Positions 25,424 to 35,400 are shown, counted from the first letter of the stretch. The stretch: 64,000 nucleotides of DNA from Saprospiraceae bacterium UBA6168 (GCA_002435785.1 DIUC01000087.1:1-64000), one strand, 5' to 3'. The notes: generated by a model from the letters alone, not told the origin. Made by a program: numbers and translations.

Positions 25424-25840
25424 ATGCAACACCAAATCCGGTCAAAGACGAATTTCGTGCTCCAAGCCATTTCCAAACACGAGGCTGACATAAGCAAAAC
25501 GGAGTCCAGTGTGATTTCCACGAATGACATCGTGGCTACGGTTGGGTTCCGCTACGAGGGCACTAAGGAAGTCAAATGGGTTGTAAGGAGGTCGCTTGTT
25601 TTCGGGAGGGAATGGGAGGTTAGGGTGCCAAAAAAGAAGTTTAGCCATGGCAATTTGAGGTACGCCATCCGTGACGAAATCCAGTGTGATTGGTGGCTCA
25701 AGAACTGGGCGAATAACAGAATCGAGTTCGAAAAAGCGGAGCGAGAGGAGGCCAGATGCCACCGAGAGCAACGGGGATTGGAAGGGTGTGCTCAAGTTCT
25801 TGCAAGTTTGCAACTTGCAAGCCTCGGCATTGGAAAATAG
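25424..25840 (+). CDS. Orphan 138-aa ORF ending inside a MITE
   Basis: An unrecognised open frame with coding-like composition: EGTKEVKWVVRRSLVFG, EVRVPKKKFSHGNLRYAI and CDWWLKNWANNRIEFEKAE, basic and aromatic, no signal peptide. The last 16 residues (from AQVLASLQLASLGIGK) and the stop codon are supplied by MITE copy C, which begins at 25793. The native C-terminus has therefore probably been replaced, and this may be a remnant gene. The opposite strand also has a 139-codon frame (25442-25861), but its protein runs through the MITE and looks less natural. No clear promoter. Confidence 0.35.
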   Translation: MQHQIRSKTNFVLQAISKHEADISKTESSVISTNDIVATVGFRYEGTKEVKWVVRRSLVFGREWEVRVPKKKFSHGNLRYAIRDEIQCDWWLKNWANNRIEFEKAEREEARCHREQRGLEGCAQVLASLQLASLGIGK

Positions 25841-25978
25841 GCAGTCAATTCTTGGTCGCAAATTCAGGCTTTGACCTAAAAAAAGCCTGCAAAGCCGTTC
25901 ATGCGTAGCCTTGCAAGTTGCAAACTTGCAAGGACTTCATTTCTTGAATACTACTGAAATCATGCTTGAACCAACTGG
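25793..25978 (+). mobile_element. MITE-like element, full copy C
   Basis: 186 bp with ends CAAGTTCTTGCAAGT and GCTTGAACCAACTGG. It carries the same internal blocks as copies A and B, including an 8-bp hairpin CAGGCTTT/AAAGCCTG. It interrupts the 3' end of the 25424 frame and lies 18 bases from the stop codon of the Res gene. Confidence 0.82.
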
Positions 25979-25996
25979 AGTGCAACTAATCATGAC

Positions 25997-28900
25997 TCAC
26001 CCCACCATCTTCCCCATCACCATCCCCACATAAACATTCCCTTGTTCCCCTTGCTTCTGAAAATACACATTATGCCGATTGAAATACTCCATCGTTTCCG
26101 TCGGTGCCCAGAACCGGACATCTTGGAAAGAGGTGTTTGACAAAATGAACGAATGCAACGAAATCAAAGGGTCGTTCAACTGAGGCTCTATCTTCTCCTT
26201 TACCGTCTTATGGAAGCGGATTTTTGGACTGTCAAAGCCTTGAATTCTACCGAGGCCCTTGGGGTCAATAAAGGCGATGTACTGCTTCTCGCCTTCAACT
26301 AACCAAAGGATGAAATCAGGGTAAAAGTTTTGGGTTTCAAAATAGCCGATGCCCTTGCGGCTGGTATTCCGCAAAAGGAAGAGTTTTCGCTCTTTGAAAA
26401 ACTCAGGACTGGCTTCATAGAAACGTTGAAGGTCGTCCACGAACTGCTTCTCGCCGGGATTCAGTGCAACGGGTTGTATTTTAATAATACCGCCGAGATA
26501 CTTCTTTTCATCCAAATAAAGTAATGGCTTATACAGATGGTGCAAAAACTCAAAAGCTGTAAAATGCTCGCCTAATCGCACTTCCTGCTCCATTGTTTTA
26601 TTGCGAATGTCTTCCACGAGTTTGTTCAGGTTCTGAATAATTTGCGTTTGAAAATGGTCAACCTGCACATTATACTCACTGATGAAATTCGGGTCGTCAG
26701 GTCTCAGCGTCCGCACTTCCAAGAATTCGCCGAGGTACTGCTGTTTATGAAAATTATAAAACCTTGAAGTATAGCTCTTTAATAGCGCAATGGTAATCTC
26801 TTGCCAAGTCCTCGTCTGGCGGTAGGACTTTAACCGCAATTCCTCCGCTGGTATGCTCAATTCATACCACCTATCGTCTGTCATGATTTCCTGCAAGGAT
26901 TCCCTACTGATGGAGAGGTTGTACCAAGTGCGCTCGTACTTGAATTTTTGCATCTCAAACCAAACCTGTTCCCAATTTATAAATGCAAGGTTGCGGTGTG
27001 CCAACTTATGGGTTTCCAATGCTATGGCCCCGGTGTTGTTTTTCAATTTACTGTCCAATACCTGCACTTTGGGATACCAGTCCAGCCGGACGGGCGGCAA
27101 TTCATGGTTATGCTCCAAGCGAAGCGCCAATTCCCTCGTCTTCTTTGTGTCTTTGTCCTTTTTGAAATCAATGCCCTCCTTCACCCGTACTACTTTCAGC
27201 TTATTCTCTTCTAAGTTCACAGTCGGCATGACGGGAATGGTAAATGGCACGAATTTCCCATCGTTGGCTGGCAATCCCTCGTCTTCCAGCAATTGCTTGA
27301 ACTGCTGCATATAGTCTGCCCGGATGCCGAAGATGTTCAGCGTCTCCAAGGCGGGGATGAATTTCGGGATAGCCTCGTTCGGCTTTTGGTGATCATCCAA
27401 GGCCCAGCTTCGCTTGAGACTCATGCCAAAGCCCTTCAAACGGACGCCCCGCCCAAACAACTGGATGATTTGAGAACCTTCTCCCCGACCGATATTCATC
27501 AGGCCCATCGTGCTAACCCGCCAACTGCTCCAACCTTCCGTGAATTTCTTGGAACCAATTAGCAGGTTAATGCTGGATGTTTTGCTGTTGATGCCTTGAA
27601 ACAATGAACTGGAAAAATCCTTATCCATCCCTTCTATACCGTGGTCCATGCAAAGCTTGTGCAGCTTGGCATCGTCTCCGACATTGACCACACCAAAATA
27701 ATCCTCAGTATCACCAAGGCGAATGCCCAACTCGCCAGTGGCCCCTTTCAAGTTGTCCAGATAGACATTCGCACCGGGATTGGCCACGTTGAATACCGTT
27801 TTCAGCACATCGAGGTACAGCTCGTCGCTGCTCCAATGTTTGCCGTTGATATAGGTGAAGGAATTGGAAAAAATCGAAACATTATCCTTGTCCAATAGAC
27901 CATCCCGACTGCTCAGGATTTGCTGCAAATGGTCTTTGCTCGTAGTGGCGTCCTTGATGAACTCCGAAAAGAACTTGAGGATGGTGATGACATCCGAGGC
28001 ATCCTTGCTGCTCAGGCTTTTGGTTACGCTGCCACCGACGAAAATCCAAAGCGGTTTTTCCAGCTTGAAATGGTCGGCCATGCGGGGATTGTCCCGATAA
28101 ATCAACTGCTGCTGGTAAAACGACAACAGGCCGCCTGTGAGGTATTTCCGAACGAATTCCTCATTATCATCGTCTTTGATGTTCAGGATATGAAAATCCT
28201 TGCCGTAGCCATCTGTGTGGAAATAGCGGTAGGAATAATCAAACAAAATGGATTTGCCGTACTCGTCCATCAGCGCATTTTTCCCAATAGTGGCTGCACT
28301 CACCGCTTGCCCGAATGTGGCCGAATACTCAAACGCAAAGCCTACCTGACTGAGCGCATCCCGGCGGGTCTTCCACGCTTCGCCGGAAACGCCCCGGTGC
28401 CCTTCGTCTATCAGCACCAGGTTGTTGCCTTCAAAAAACTCCACGGCCACCGTCTTGTCGCCGCTTTCTTCTGCCAGTTTGCTGATTTCAATCACCTCCA
28501 CATATTGCCCTGCATACATGGGACTGGAAGAACGCTTGCTGAATACTTCTGCTGGAATACCGCTCTCTTTGAATTCTTTCAAATGCTGCTCCGTCAGGCC
28601 CTCGTTGGGCGTCACCAGCAGCACTTTGCTGATGTCTTTCACCACGCCGTGCTTCTTGGCGTAATGCTGGAACTGCCGGATATTGACGTGCATGAGCAGC
28701 GTCTTGCCCGAACCTGTTGCCTGCCAAAAGGCTATCTTGTTCAATTCCTCCAAACGGAAATGCGGGGCCACGAAATCCTTATTTGGCACCTCCATATTGA
28801 AGGGGTCGTTGAACTTGTCCACGAACTCGTTCAGTTCAAATAGCAGTGCTTCCTTGTCCCGAAAGTATTTGTCGAGGTAAATCTCCGTGAACAACAAACC

Positions 28901-29203
28901 CAGATACTGGAAATACTTCCAGCGGATGGGCGCAATCCGGTGCTCGCTGATGGCCAACGTATGACTCACGATGTTCTGGTCGTACTCGAACAGCAACTGC
29001 TTGGGCAGCCGCTCGTTGCTGTAGAGGCGGACCACCAGTTCATGGTGCAACTTGGACACTCTGTTTTCGTCAAAGCCTTCAAAGCCGCTATCTTTCAGGT
29101 GCTCCGCCAATGCCTCAAACTTTGTGACACCGAACTGGTGCAGCAGGAAGCGGTGGAGGATGAGGGCATCGCTGAGGGTGAGGTTTTTCTTTTGTTTGGC
29201 CAT
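25997..29203 (-). CDS. Type III restriction Res-like DEAD/DEAH helicase-nuclease
   Basis: A 1068-residue cytosolic protein. It shows Walker A ATGSGKTLLM near residue 160, the Walker B box as LIDEGHRG (DEGH rather than DEAH), motif III SATF, and motif VI QLFGRGVRLKG. This is a superfamily 2 helicase core. Near the C-terminus, FYPDFILWLVEG followed by YIAFIDPKG is a PD-(D/E)xK nuclease signature (D then DxK), as in type III Res subunits. It lies three bases after the preceding gene and is last in the minus-strand operon. The methyltransferase partner is at 32489. Length and domain order fit Res proteins. It would cleave DNA lacking Mod methylation after ATP-driven translocation; whether it acts alone with Mod or needs the SNF2 protein is unknown. 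Confidence 0.88.
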   Translation of the reverse strand: MAKQKKNLTLSDALILHRFLLHQFGVTKFEALAEHLKDSGFEGFDENRVSKLHHELVVRLYSNERLPKQLLFEYDQNIVSHTLAISEHRIAPIRWKYFQYLGLLFTEIYLDKYFRDKEALLFELNEFVDKFNDPFNMEVPNKDFVAPHFRLEELNKIAFWQATGSGKTLLMHVNIRQFQHYAKKHGVVKDISKVLLVTPNEGLTEQHLKEFKESGIPAEVFSKRSSSPMYAGQYVEVIEISKLAEESGDKTVAVEFFEGNNLVLIDEGHRGVSGEAWKTRRDALSQVGFAFEYSATFGQAVSAATIGKNALMDEYGKSILFDYSYRYFHTDGYGKDFHILNIKDDDNEEFVRKYLTGGLLSFYQQQLIYRDNPRMADHFKLEKPLWIFVGGSVTKSLSSKDASDVITILKFFSEFIKDATTSKDHLQQILSSRDGLLDKDNVSIFSNSFTYINGKHWSSDELYLDVLKTVFNVANPGANVYLDNLKGATGELGIRLGDTEDYFGVVNVGDDAKLHKLCMDHGIEGMDKDFSSSLFQGINSKTSSINLLIGSKKFTEGWSSWRVSTMGLMNIGRGEGSQIIQLFGRGVRLKGFGMSLKRSWALDDHQKPNEAIPKFIPALETLNIFGIRADYMQQFKQLLEDEGLPANDGKFVPFTIPVMPTVNLEENKLKVVRVKEGIDFKKDKDTKKTRELALRLEHNHELPPVRLDWYPKVQVLDSKLKNNTGAIALETHKLAHRNLAFINWEQVWFEMQKFKYERTWYNLSISRESLQEIMTDDRWYELSIPAEELRLKSYRQTRTWQEITIALLKSYTSRFYNFHKQQYLGEFLEVRTLRPDDPNFISEYNVQVDHFQTQIIQNLNKLVEDIRNKTMEQEVRLGEHFTAFEFLHHLYKPLLYLDEKKYLGGIIKIQPVALNPGEKQFVDDLQRFYEASPEFFKERKLFLLRNTSRKGIGYFETQNFYPDFILWLVEGEKQYIAFIDPKGLGRIQGFDSPKIRFHKTVKEKIEPQLNDPLISLHSFILSNTSFQDVRFWAPTETMEYFNRHNVYFQKQGEQGNVYVGMVMGKMVG

Positions 29204-29206
29204 GCA

Positions 29207-30169
29207 CTAATTATCACTGGATGTTGGAAGATGCTTTCCGATATAGCCTACATAAATTTGATGCGTTGCCTCATCAGCATAAAAATGAAACCTTAATCCT
29301 GCGGTTTTTATATGTGGTTCAAATGTTTCTTTTTCTCCATTTGGAAGCCGAAACTTCCTCATATTTTTAAGCCTTGGATGTTGCATGGTACTATCGCTTT
29401 CATTACTGACATCAACGCCTTTTGCAGCCACACCTTCAACGGAAAAGCCACCTTCTTTCCACTCAGCAGCATAATCATTCAGGCGTTTCAATTTTTCAAA
29501 AACACGACTAATGCCAGCCAAAGTCTCCCCTTGTGTTAAGTTCTTCTCAGTTTCTCCACAAAAAATAAGATTTGGGAAATATGTTTCTCGTTTTTCCCAT
29601 AAATCTTTCCTGTTTTCAGCCTCTTTCCTAATTCTTTCCTCAAACCAGATTTTGTGTTTATCAACGTGTTCTGGTAATGATGCATGAACAACATCTACAT
29701 CAAACTCATTGATTTTCAAATCTTCATTAATTACTTTACAATGAACTTTGACAAATTCTTTGTAGTATCTTGAACTTTCTTCCCAAAAGCTAACAGCTAA
29801 AGTATCCATGAAATGTGCAGCGCCCAGTCCTTTGGCAATATCCCCATTAATTGAATACTCTGTGTTGCCCCAATCATTTACCTGCTTGTCATCGTCACCT
29901 TTTAACAATGGAGATTCAGTAATGATACCTTTAAATAGAGAAACAACGTCCTTTTCTTTGCATTCTTCAACCCACTTACCAACGAAGTAATTATCTGAAA
30001 TCTCGATGTAATAAACATTTTCACCGATGCTTTCGTGCAATCGCAATGACTTCCAGCCTATTTCCCTTGCTCGACTGCATGTCTTGACAAATAGCTTCAT
30101 CCGGTCATGCGCAATGGCAACGGCATCGAATTTTTCAACCGACAATTCATTAAACATATAATCCAACAT
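29207..30169 (-). CDS. Orphan 320-aa defence-island protein
   Basis: A 320-residue soluble protein that I cannot assign to a family. The N-terminal 150 residues are mixed alpha/beta. The middle has many charged residues (EERIRKEAENRKDLWEKRETYFPNLIF). The last 60 residues have the spaced pattern FEPHIK...LRFHFYAD...IYVGYIGKHLPT, which gives the impression of a compact beta-rich nucleic-acid-binding or RelE-like end. That resemblance is weak and not a claim. The gene sits 18 bases downstream of the ATPase gene and 3 bases upstream of the Res gene, so it is translated with them. It is more AT-rich than Res. Position suggests a specificity or effector role with the DUF262/ATPase pair. Confidence 0.7.
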   Translation of the reverse strand: MLDYMFNELSVEKFDAVAIAHDRMKLFVKTCSRAREIGWKSLRLHESIGENVYYIEISDNYFVGKWVEECKEKDVVSLFKGIITESPLLKGDDDKQVNDWGNTEYSINGDIAKGLGAAHFMDTLAVSFWEESSRYYKEFVKVHCKVINEDLKINEFDVDVVHASLPEHVDKHKIWFEERIRKEAENRKDLWEKRETYFPNLIFCGETEKNLTQGETLAGISRVFEKLKRLNDYAAEWKEGGFSVEGVAAKGVDVSNESDSTMQHPRLKNMRKFRLPNGEKETFEPHIKTAGLRFHFYADEATHQIYVGYIGKHLPTSSDN

Positions 30170-30187
30170 ACCGATAATTTTTTAGGG

Positions 30188-31309
30188 TTAAATCAATTCA
30201 TCCAATCGTTTGCTCCATTCATCAAAAAAGTTCTTCGGCCAATCGCTTATCCGACCGTCTTGGTCAAGGTAGGGCTCCACAATATTGGTGTAATGTTCGT
30301 CACTGGAAGTATTGCGTTCAAAAAAGAAAATACTCACATTCTCAGCGCTCACATCCTTACGTTTGGCAGCAACCCTGACACCATTGAGCACATGGTCGCT
30401 ATGCGTTTCAATGATGATTTGAACGCCTGCCTCTGCTGCCTTGGCACAAAGTTCTCCGATGTATGCTTGCCCCCTTGGATGTATATGAGATTCCGGGTTT
30501 TCGATAATTATCATATCACCCGGCTTTGATTTCAATATAGCTAAAACAACAGGAAGCGCATAAGTAATACCAAAGCCAACGTTTGGAGACTTGAATTGCT
30601 TTGTTTCAATTCGGCCATTTTCAAAAGAGACACCAACACTTGAAACCTCCAAATCAAACAACGAACTTGGTGTCAATTTCACGCCAGGCGAGATATAACC
30701 CATCCATTTATCCACTTGGTTCAATAGATACAAATCTTGACCAGCGGGTGTATCGGGATGCTTCAGGGTTGGGATTGCAACCTTTTCTCGTTGATTCTGG
30801 AAGAGGTAGTGCATGCTATACTCCCCGTTTACCCCCAATGAGTTTTCGTGGATGACATGATGGGAAGAAACAGGAAAACTGAGGGATGGCACTATCCGCA
30901 AGGCATTCAGGTACTCAAAATTATAGTTGAACAAACTCATGCCATCGTATCCATCCGCTTCTTCAAAGGTTGCTTCAAGAATATCATAATTGCTGATGTC
31001 AGGGGTGTAATCTACCGTGCACTTCAACGACAGTTCCTCGTCCCATTCTAATTCAAACTCAATGGTATCATCGCTTGCATCAATACTGATGATGTCGCTA
31101 CCCAATCCCACGTTTATCAGGTTTCCTTTCAGCATGAGTTCTCCACCGAACCTTCCAAGTTTCAAATACTCTTGCCGCAACAATAGCAAAACCTGAATAA
31201 AGGAGGATTTACCCATGCCGTTCAAGCCAGTGAACAGGTTCAGGTTCCCAAGAGTGATTTCGGCTTCCTTGAAAGCCTTGAAGTTTTTGATTCTGATGTC
31301 TCGGAGCAT
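30188..31309 (-). CDS. OLD-like AAA ATPase with DUF3696
   Basis: A 373-residue ABC/SMC-type ATPase. It has IRIKNFKAFKEAEI at the start, Walker A GLNGMGKSS at residues 28-36, a signature region KSPNVGFGITYALPVV, Walker B DMIIIENPESHIHP near 260, and the switch IIETHSDHVLNGVR. The C-terminal DGRISDWPKNFFDEW is the DUF3696 motif. It lacks the Toprim nuclease of full OLD proteins, so the effector must be another protein. Its ATG overlaps the DUF262 stop codon by one base (TAATG), implying translational coupling and probably a complex. ATPases of this type sense phage in several defence systems. Confidence 0.87.
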   Translation of the reverse strand: MLRDIRIKNFKAFKEAEITLGNLNLFTGLNGMGKSSFIQVLLLLRQEYLKLGRFGGELMLKGNLINVGLGSDIISIDASDDTIEFELEWDEELSLKCTVDYTPDISNYDILEATFEEADGYDGMSLFNYNFEYLNALRIVPSLSFPVSSHHVIHENSLGVNGEYSMHYLFQNQREKVAIPTLKHPDTPAGQDLYLLNQVDKWMGYISPGVKLTPSSLFDLEVSSVGVSFENGRIETKQFKSPNVGFGITYALPVVLAILKSKPGDMIIIENPESHIHPRGQAYIGELCAKAAEAGVQIIIETHSDHVLNGVRVAAKRKDVSAENVSIFFFERNTSSDEHYTNIVEPYLDQDGRISDWPKNFFDEWSKRLDELI

Positions 31310-32457
31310 TATAGGCTATGTTTTATCACCTCATTAATCCAAGTAAACCTCAGGTTCACATTGGCTTTGCTGGTGGTGGAAGATGTGATTGCTTTTTGAA
31401 ATTCAGCGTTTAAAAGGCATCCTATGAACCCCTTGACAAGCCCATCCTTGTTTTCCAATAATTTCTGTTGTTCAGCTTCGCTGAGTTCGGAGAGCAAGAC
31501 CGTCCAAACTTCAAACAAGGAACTGTTCAGTAGCCGCCTGCCTTGTGGGTTAGCTAAGCTCTTGCTGAACAAATGCTTGCCAAACAATAGATGGGCTACA
31601 TGAAGGGCCTTCCATAGTTGTTCGACCATGTCCAATAGTTCTGCATCCACTCCCTGTTCGATTCGACCCATTTCCGTGTCCAAAAACCGTCGCAATGTCG
31701 GTTTGTAGTTTTCCCAACCAGCACGTTTGAAGGCAATAAAGCGCAGAATAAGCTCCCGGCCCGCCATGCGCTTGTCATTGACATTGATGTACCGGGTGTA
31801 CTTTTCGCTGTATTCCGGTGCAGCTGCATCTGGGTTATAGACCAAGTTCTTGAAAAATGGCGCCGCAATTTTTTGGTTTAAAGCATGCCTTATTTCCTGG
31901 GAAGTCAAGGTTAGGCCGCCCGTATTTATCCGGTTGAAAATATCGTATTTCACTGCCTTTGGCGTTCCAGGCTTTATGAGGTACACCATGACCTGAAAAT
32001 CGTCTATCCTTAGCCTCATTTTATGGGCCAAATCTTCATACCTAAACCCGTTCAATTCTTTGAGGACTTCTAGTCCGTTCAATTTCAGTTTTTTGTCAAT
32101 CACAAAGTTTTTCATGGCAGACAGCCTTTGCAGCCCATCCACGACCAACCACTTGTCATCATCCGAAGCATCGAAATAGAAGGCTGGGAGCGGGAAGCGG
32201 AGCAATACGGATTCAATCAACCTGCTTTGGTAGTAATCATCCCAAAGGTTGCCGCTTCTTTGAAACTCCGTGTTCAGGTCAATCATGTCCGACCTCATCC
32301 TTGTGATAAGTGCGTACAAGCTCCGTTGCTCCATAGCAATGTCAATGTCCTTGGGGTCAAAATCGGCCCCTTCCTGTTCACCTGTAGCATCACCATTAAG
32401 GGGTGAAATATTCTCCTCTGGGTCTAGCTCAACCAGTTTATCTTCTTCTTCCTGCAT
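31309..32457 (-). CDS. DUF262 (GmrSD N-terminal-like) protein
   Basis: A 382-residue soluble protein. After an acidic 40-residue leader comes the DUF262 domain, with LNTEFQRSGNLWDDYYQSRLIESVL (ParB-like fold) and the nucleotide-binding/hydrolysis motif VVDGLQRLSAM at residues 105-115, where Gln-Arg follows Asp-Gly. FNRINTGGLTLTSQEIRHAL is also typical. There is no DUF1524/HNH nuclease at the C-terminus as in GmrSD, so this is the DUF262-only form. It is coupled by a one-base stop/start overlap to the DUF3696 ATPase and lies 31 bases after Mod. The likely role is as an NTP-dependent sensor or regulator of nucleic-acid modification, inferred from the family. Confidence 0.87.
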   Translation of the reverse strand: MQEEEDKLVELDPEENISPLNGDATGEQEGADFDPKDIDIAMEQRSLYALITRMRSDMIDLNTEFQRSGNLWDDYYQSRLIESVLLRFPLPAFYFDASDDDKWLVVDGLQRLSAMKNFVIDKKLKLNGLEVLKELNGFRYEDLAHKMRLRIDDFQVMVYLIKPGTPKAVKYDIFNRINTGGLTLTSQEIRHALNQKIAAPFFKNLVYNPDAAAPEYSEKYTRYINVNDKRMAGRELILRFIAFKRAGWENYKPTLRRFLDTEMGRIEQGVDAELLDMVEQLWKALHVAHLLFGKHLFSKSLANPQGRRLLNSSLFEVWTVLLSELSEAEQQKLLENKDGLVKGFIGCLLNAEFQKAITSSTTSKANVNLRFTWINEVIKHSL

Positions 32458-32488
32458 AATGGACTATTTTTTTAAGCGTCTTGCAAAG

Positions 32489-35400
32489 TTACAAATCCCC
32501 ACCTTCAAACATCGCCCCAAAAAACACCTCCTCCACCAGTCCCACTTTCCATTGCTCGTCTCCGGTCTTCAAGTTTTCGAGGTTGTTGTCGCCGTTGACG
32601 TAGATGCGGTCGAACTCCCGGTCACGGGTGCTGTAATCCCGCTTTTGGAAGAACTCGTCAAGGGCAGCATTTGTTACGGCGCCCTCGCCCGTGAGGTTGC
32701 GCCAGATGACCAGCACCTGCTGGCCGTCCAGCGTCTCCCCGGTGACGACGTGCAGGCCACGGATGCGCTCGGTGGTCTTCACTTTCAGGCCAATGAGGTA
32801 GTTGAAGGTCTCCACGAGGTCAATGCGGGTGGGGACGGATTCGTTGTTCTGCGTGATGTTCAGTTGGTAGTCGAAGGGGCGCTCGAAGGCGGCGGTGCTG
32901 AGCAGGCTGCCCTCGCTCTCCACGTCGAGCCAGTAGTGCAGCAGGTACTCCTCGTGGAAGCGCTCGTTGAGGTCGAGCAACTGCTGCTGCTGGGGCTGGC
33001 GGCTGAGGCGCAGGTTGTTCAGGCTGTCCTCGTAGCTCTCCAGGCGCAGGTACTTGAAGGCGTGGCTGCTTCCCTGCCTGCCCACGGGCTTGCCGTCCTT
33101 CCATTCGGCGGAGTGGATGACCTTCTGGATGCGGGGCTTGGTGACGGTATCGAAATACTGCCCCATCTCCACGAGGATGTACTTCCGGCGGCCCCCGTCC
33201 TCCCGGTTGAGGTTGATGACGGCCTCACCTGTTGTTCCGCTGCCAGAAAAATAGTCCAGTATTATTTCGTTCTTGTCCTCAACACCGCAAGCCTTTATTG
33301 CATCTTCTACTAATTTCTTGGCCTTTGGAAAGTCGAATAGTTTCTCTCCAAATAGTTCTTTCTGTTCGTTAGCACCGTAATTTGATGAAGCATATTCATT
33401 TTTGTCCCACCATGTTACTGGTAATGCCTCTTCGTCCATCCTTGTTTTAAAGTCTATGATTATTTCACCATTTTCATCTCTTCTTACTCTATATTCATCA
33501 AGTTCTTCCGAAACTCTAACATAACCTCGTTGCCACCTTTTCTCTATTCTTACACCATCAATCGTTTTTATTGGAAAAGCCATTTTTTCATTCGGCAACA
33601 GTTCCTCTTCTAAAATATATTCTTGAGTTGAACTTTCCCAAGTCATTTTAGGTATGCGCATTTTATCATTTTCATCTACAACTATTGGATAGTACAATGT
33701 AGGACGGTCTGTTCTCATGTCACCAGTTCCAGCACGAACAAAATTCATCCAAGCATATCTTCCTTTTTCATCTTCAAGTGGGTAACGGGTTAATTTACCC
33801 TCAGAATATCCAATTGATGCTGGCATTGAACTTTCTGATTTCCCAAAAAATAAGGCGTATTCATGGACGGGCGAGAATTTACCTCTTGCTTTTCTACTTT
33901 GAGGGTTTGACCGAACAACAGCAATCCCTATTTCCTTTGGGAAAATATCTGACAACAATAACCTAAGATATGCTACTTCCACATCGTCAATCGCTACTGA
34001 AATAACTCCTTCATTTGATAAAAGCTCTCTCGATAATTCTATCCTATTTTGTACAAGACTCAAAAAGGAACTTTCCTTATAATCGTTTTTATATAAAATG
34101 GCGGAGGCATCAGAATTGTATGGTGGGTCAATATAAACACATTTCACCTGCTCCCTGTACCGCTCTTGCAGCAAGTTCAGCGCCTGAAAGTTTTCGGAAT
34201 TGATGAGCAGGCCGTCGAGCTGTTCGTCGAGGTTGTCGAAGCTGGCCAGTAGGCGGTGCTTGAAGTCTTCGGGGAAGAAGGCGGTATCGAGCACGAGGTA
34301 GGGCTGGCTTTTGAGGAAGCCCACCGTCAGCGGTTCGGCGTAGGCGGGCTGCACGAGGTCGGCCTTTAATTCATCAATGGCAAAGAGGCGCACCCATTCC
34401 TGCCGTTGGGCGTCGTTGGCGACTATTTCGGGGTAGAGCGCCTCCGGTATGCGGTCGAGGGTGATGCAGTACTGGGTATCCACCACGAACTTCTTCTTCA
34501 GCCATAGTTTTTTCTGGAAGTTTTCGAGCTGTGCGAGAAAGGCGATGATTTTGGAGCCGATGCCCCGCAGCGCCTGCACCTTTACCAGTTGCTTCTGGAA
34601 GTCCAGCGGTTGGTCGAAGTTCACATCATCGAGGTGTACTACCTCGTTTTTGATATAGAAGTCCAGCTCACGGGTCAGGAAGCCGCCGAGGTCTTTGTGG
34701 ATGAAATAGTCGAAGGTATTGCGGGCGGAGAAGTCCCGGATATGCTTGTCGAGCAGGGTGCGGTCCTTGTTTTTGTCGGTGGGCTGTTTGCGCAGCAGGT
34801 CGGCGGTCCAGTCCGGTGGTAGCTGCTGCTTCACGGCATCGGCGGCGGCGGCGTTCAGGTCTTCCTGTTTTTCCTTTTTGTCAGTGGGTTCGTAGGTGAA
34901 GAAGACGGTGAGGGTATTGCCCTGCACTTCCAGCGGTTTTTCATCAAATATCTTGAAGCGGCGCTCCTTGCCGCTTTCCTCTTTGCGGTTGTCCTTTTCG
35001 GTGCTGGCTTCGGCGAGTTCGAAGCGCACGAGGCGGTCGTTTGGGAGTTTGAAGCCGTAGTTTTTCAGGTATTCGCTGGTCTTGATATAGTACTGGTCGT
35101 GGTTGGCCCAATGGAGTTTCACCTCCTCGCCCTCGTAGGGGATGGCGTACACGTCTTTTTTGTAGCGGCGCATGGAGATGAAGTCGCCGTCCTTGTAGTA
35201 GCGCCGGAAGAAGCTGGCCAGGTGCGAGAAGATTTCGTTTTCGAGGGATTCGGGGCTGGGTGCGGCTTTGAGTTTTTCCTGGAGTTCCTGCACTTTGGGG
35301 GAAGCATTTGGTTCCATGCCCGCATCCCGCAGGGTAGCGATTAGCTTGTCCAGTTCCGCCCTGATTTGGGCGCTGTCGCCGAGGTTGCTGCCTGCGATGA

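Noticed and set aside
25442..25861. 139-codon minus-strand frame opposite the 25424 ORF
   Set aside because: Begins inside MITE copy C and looks less protein-like than the plus-strand frame; at most one of the two is real.
20971..25978. CRISPR array
   Set aside because: The repeats are 75-187 bp, irregularly spaced, with inverted ends; no uniform short repeats with spacers and no cas gene.
27920..28843. 307-codon frame antisense to Res
   Set aside because: Opposite strand of a gene with intact helicase motifs; no independent evidence.
32270..33313. 347-codon plus-strand frame opposite DUF262 and Mod
   Set aside because: Val/Leu/Glu low-complexity product from GC-rich antisense DNA; crosses the real gene boundary.
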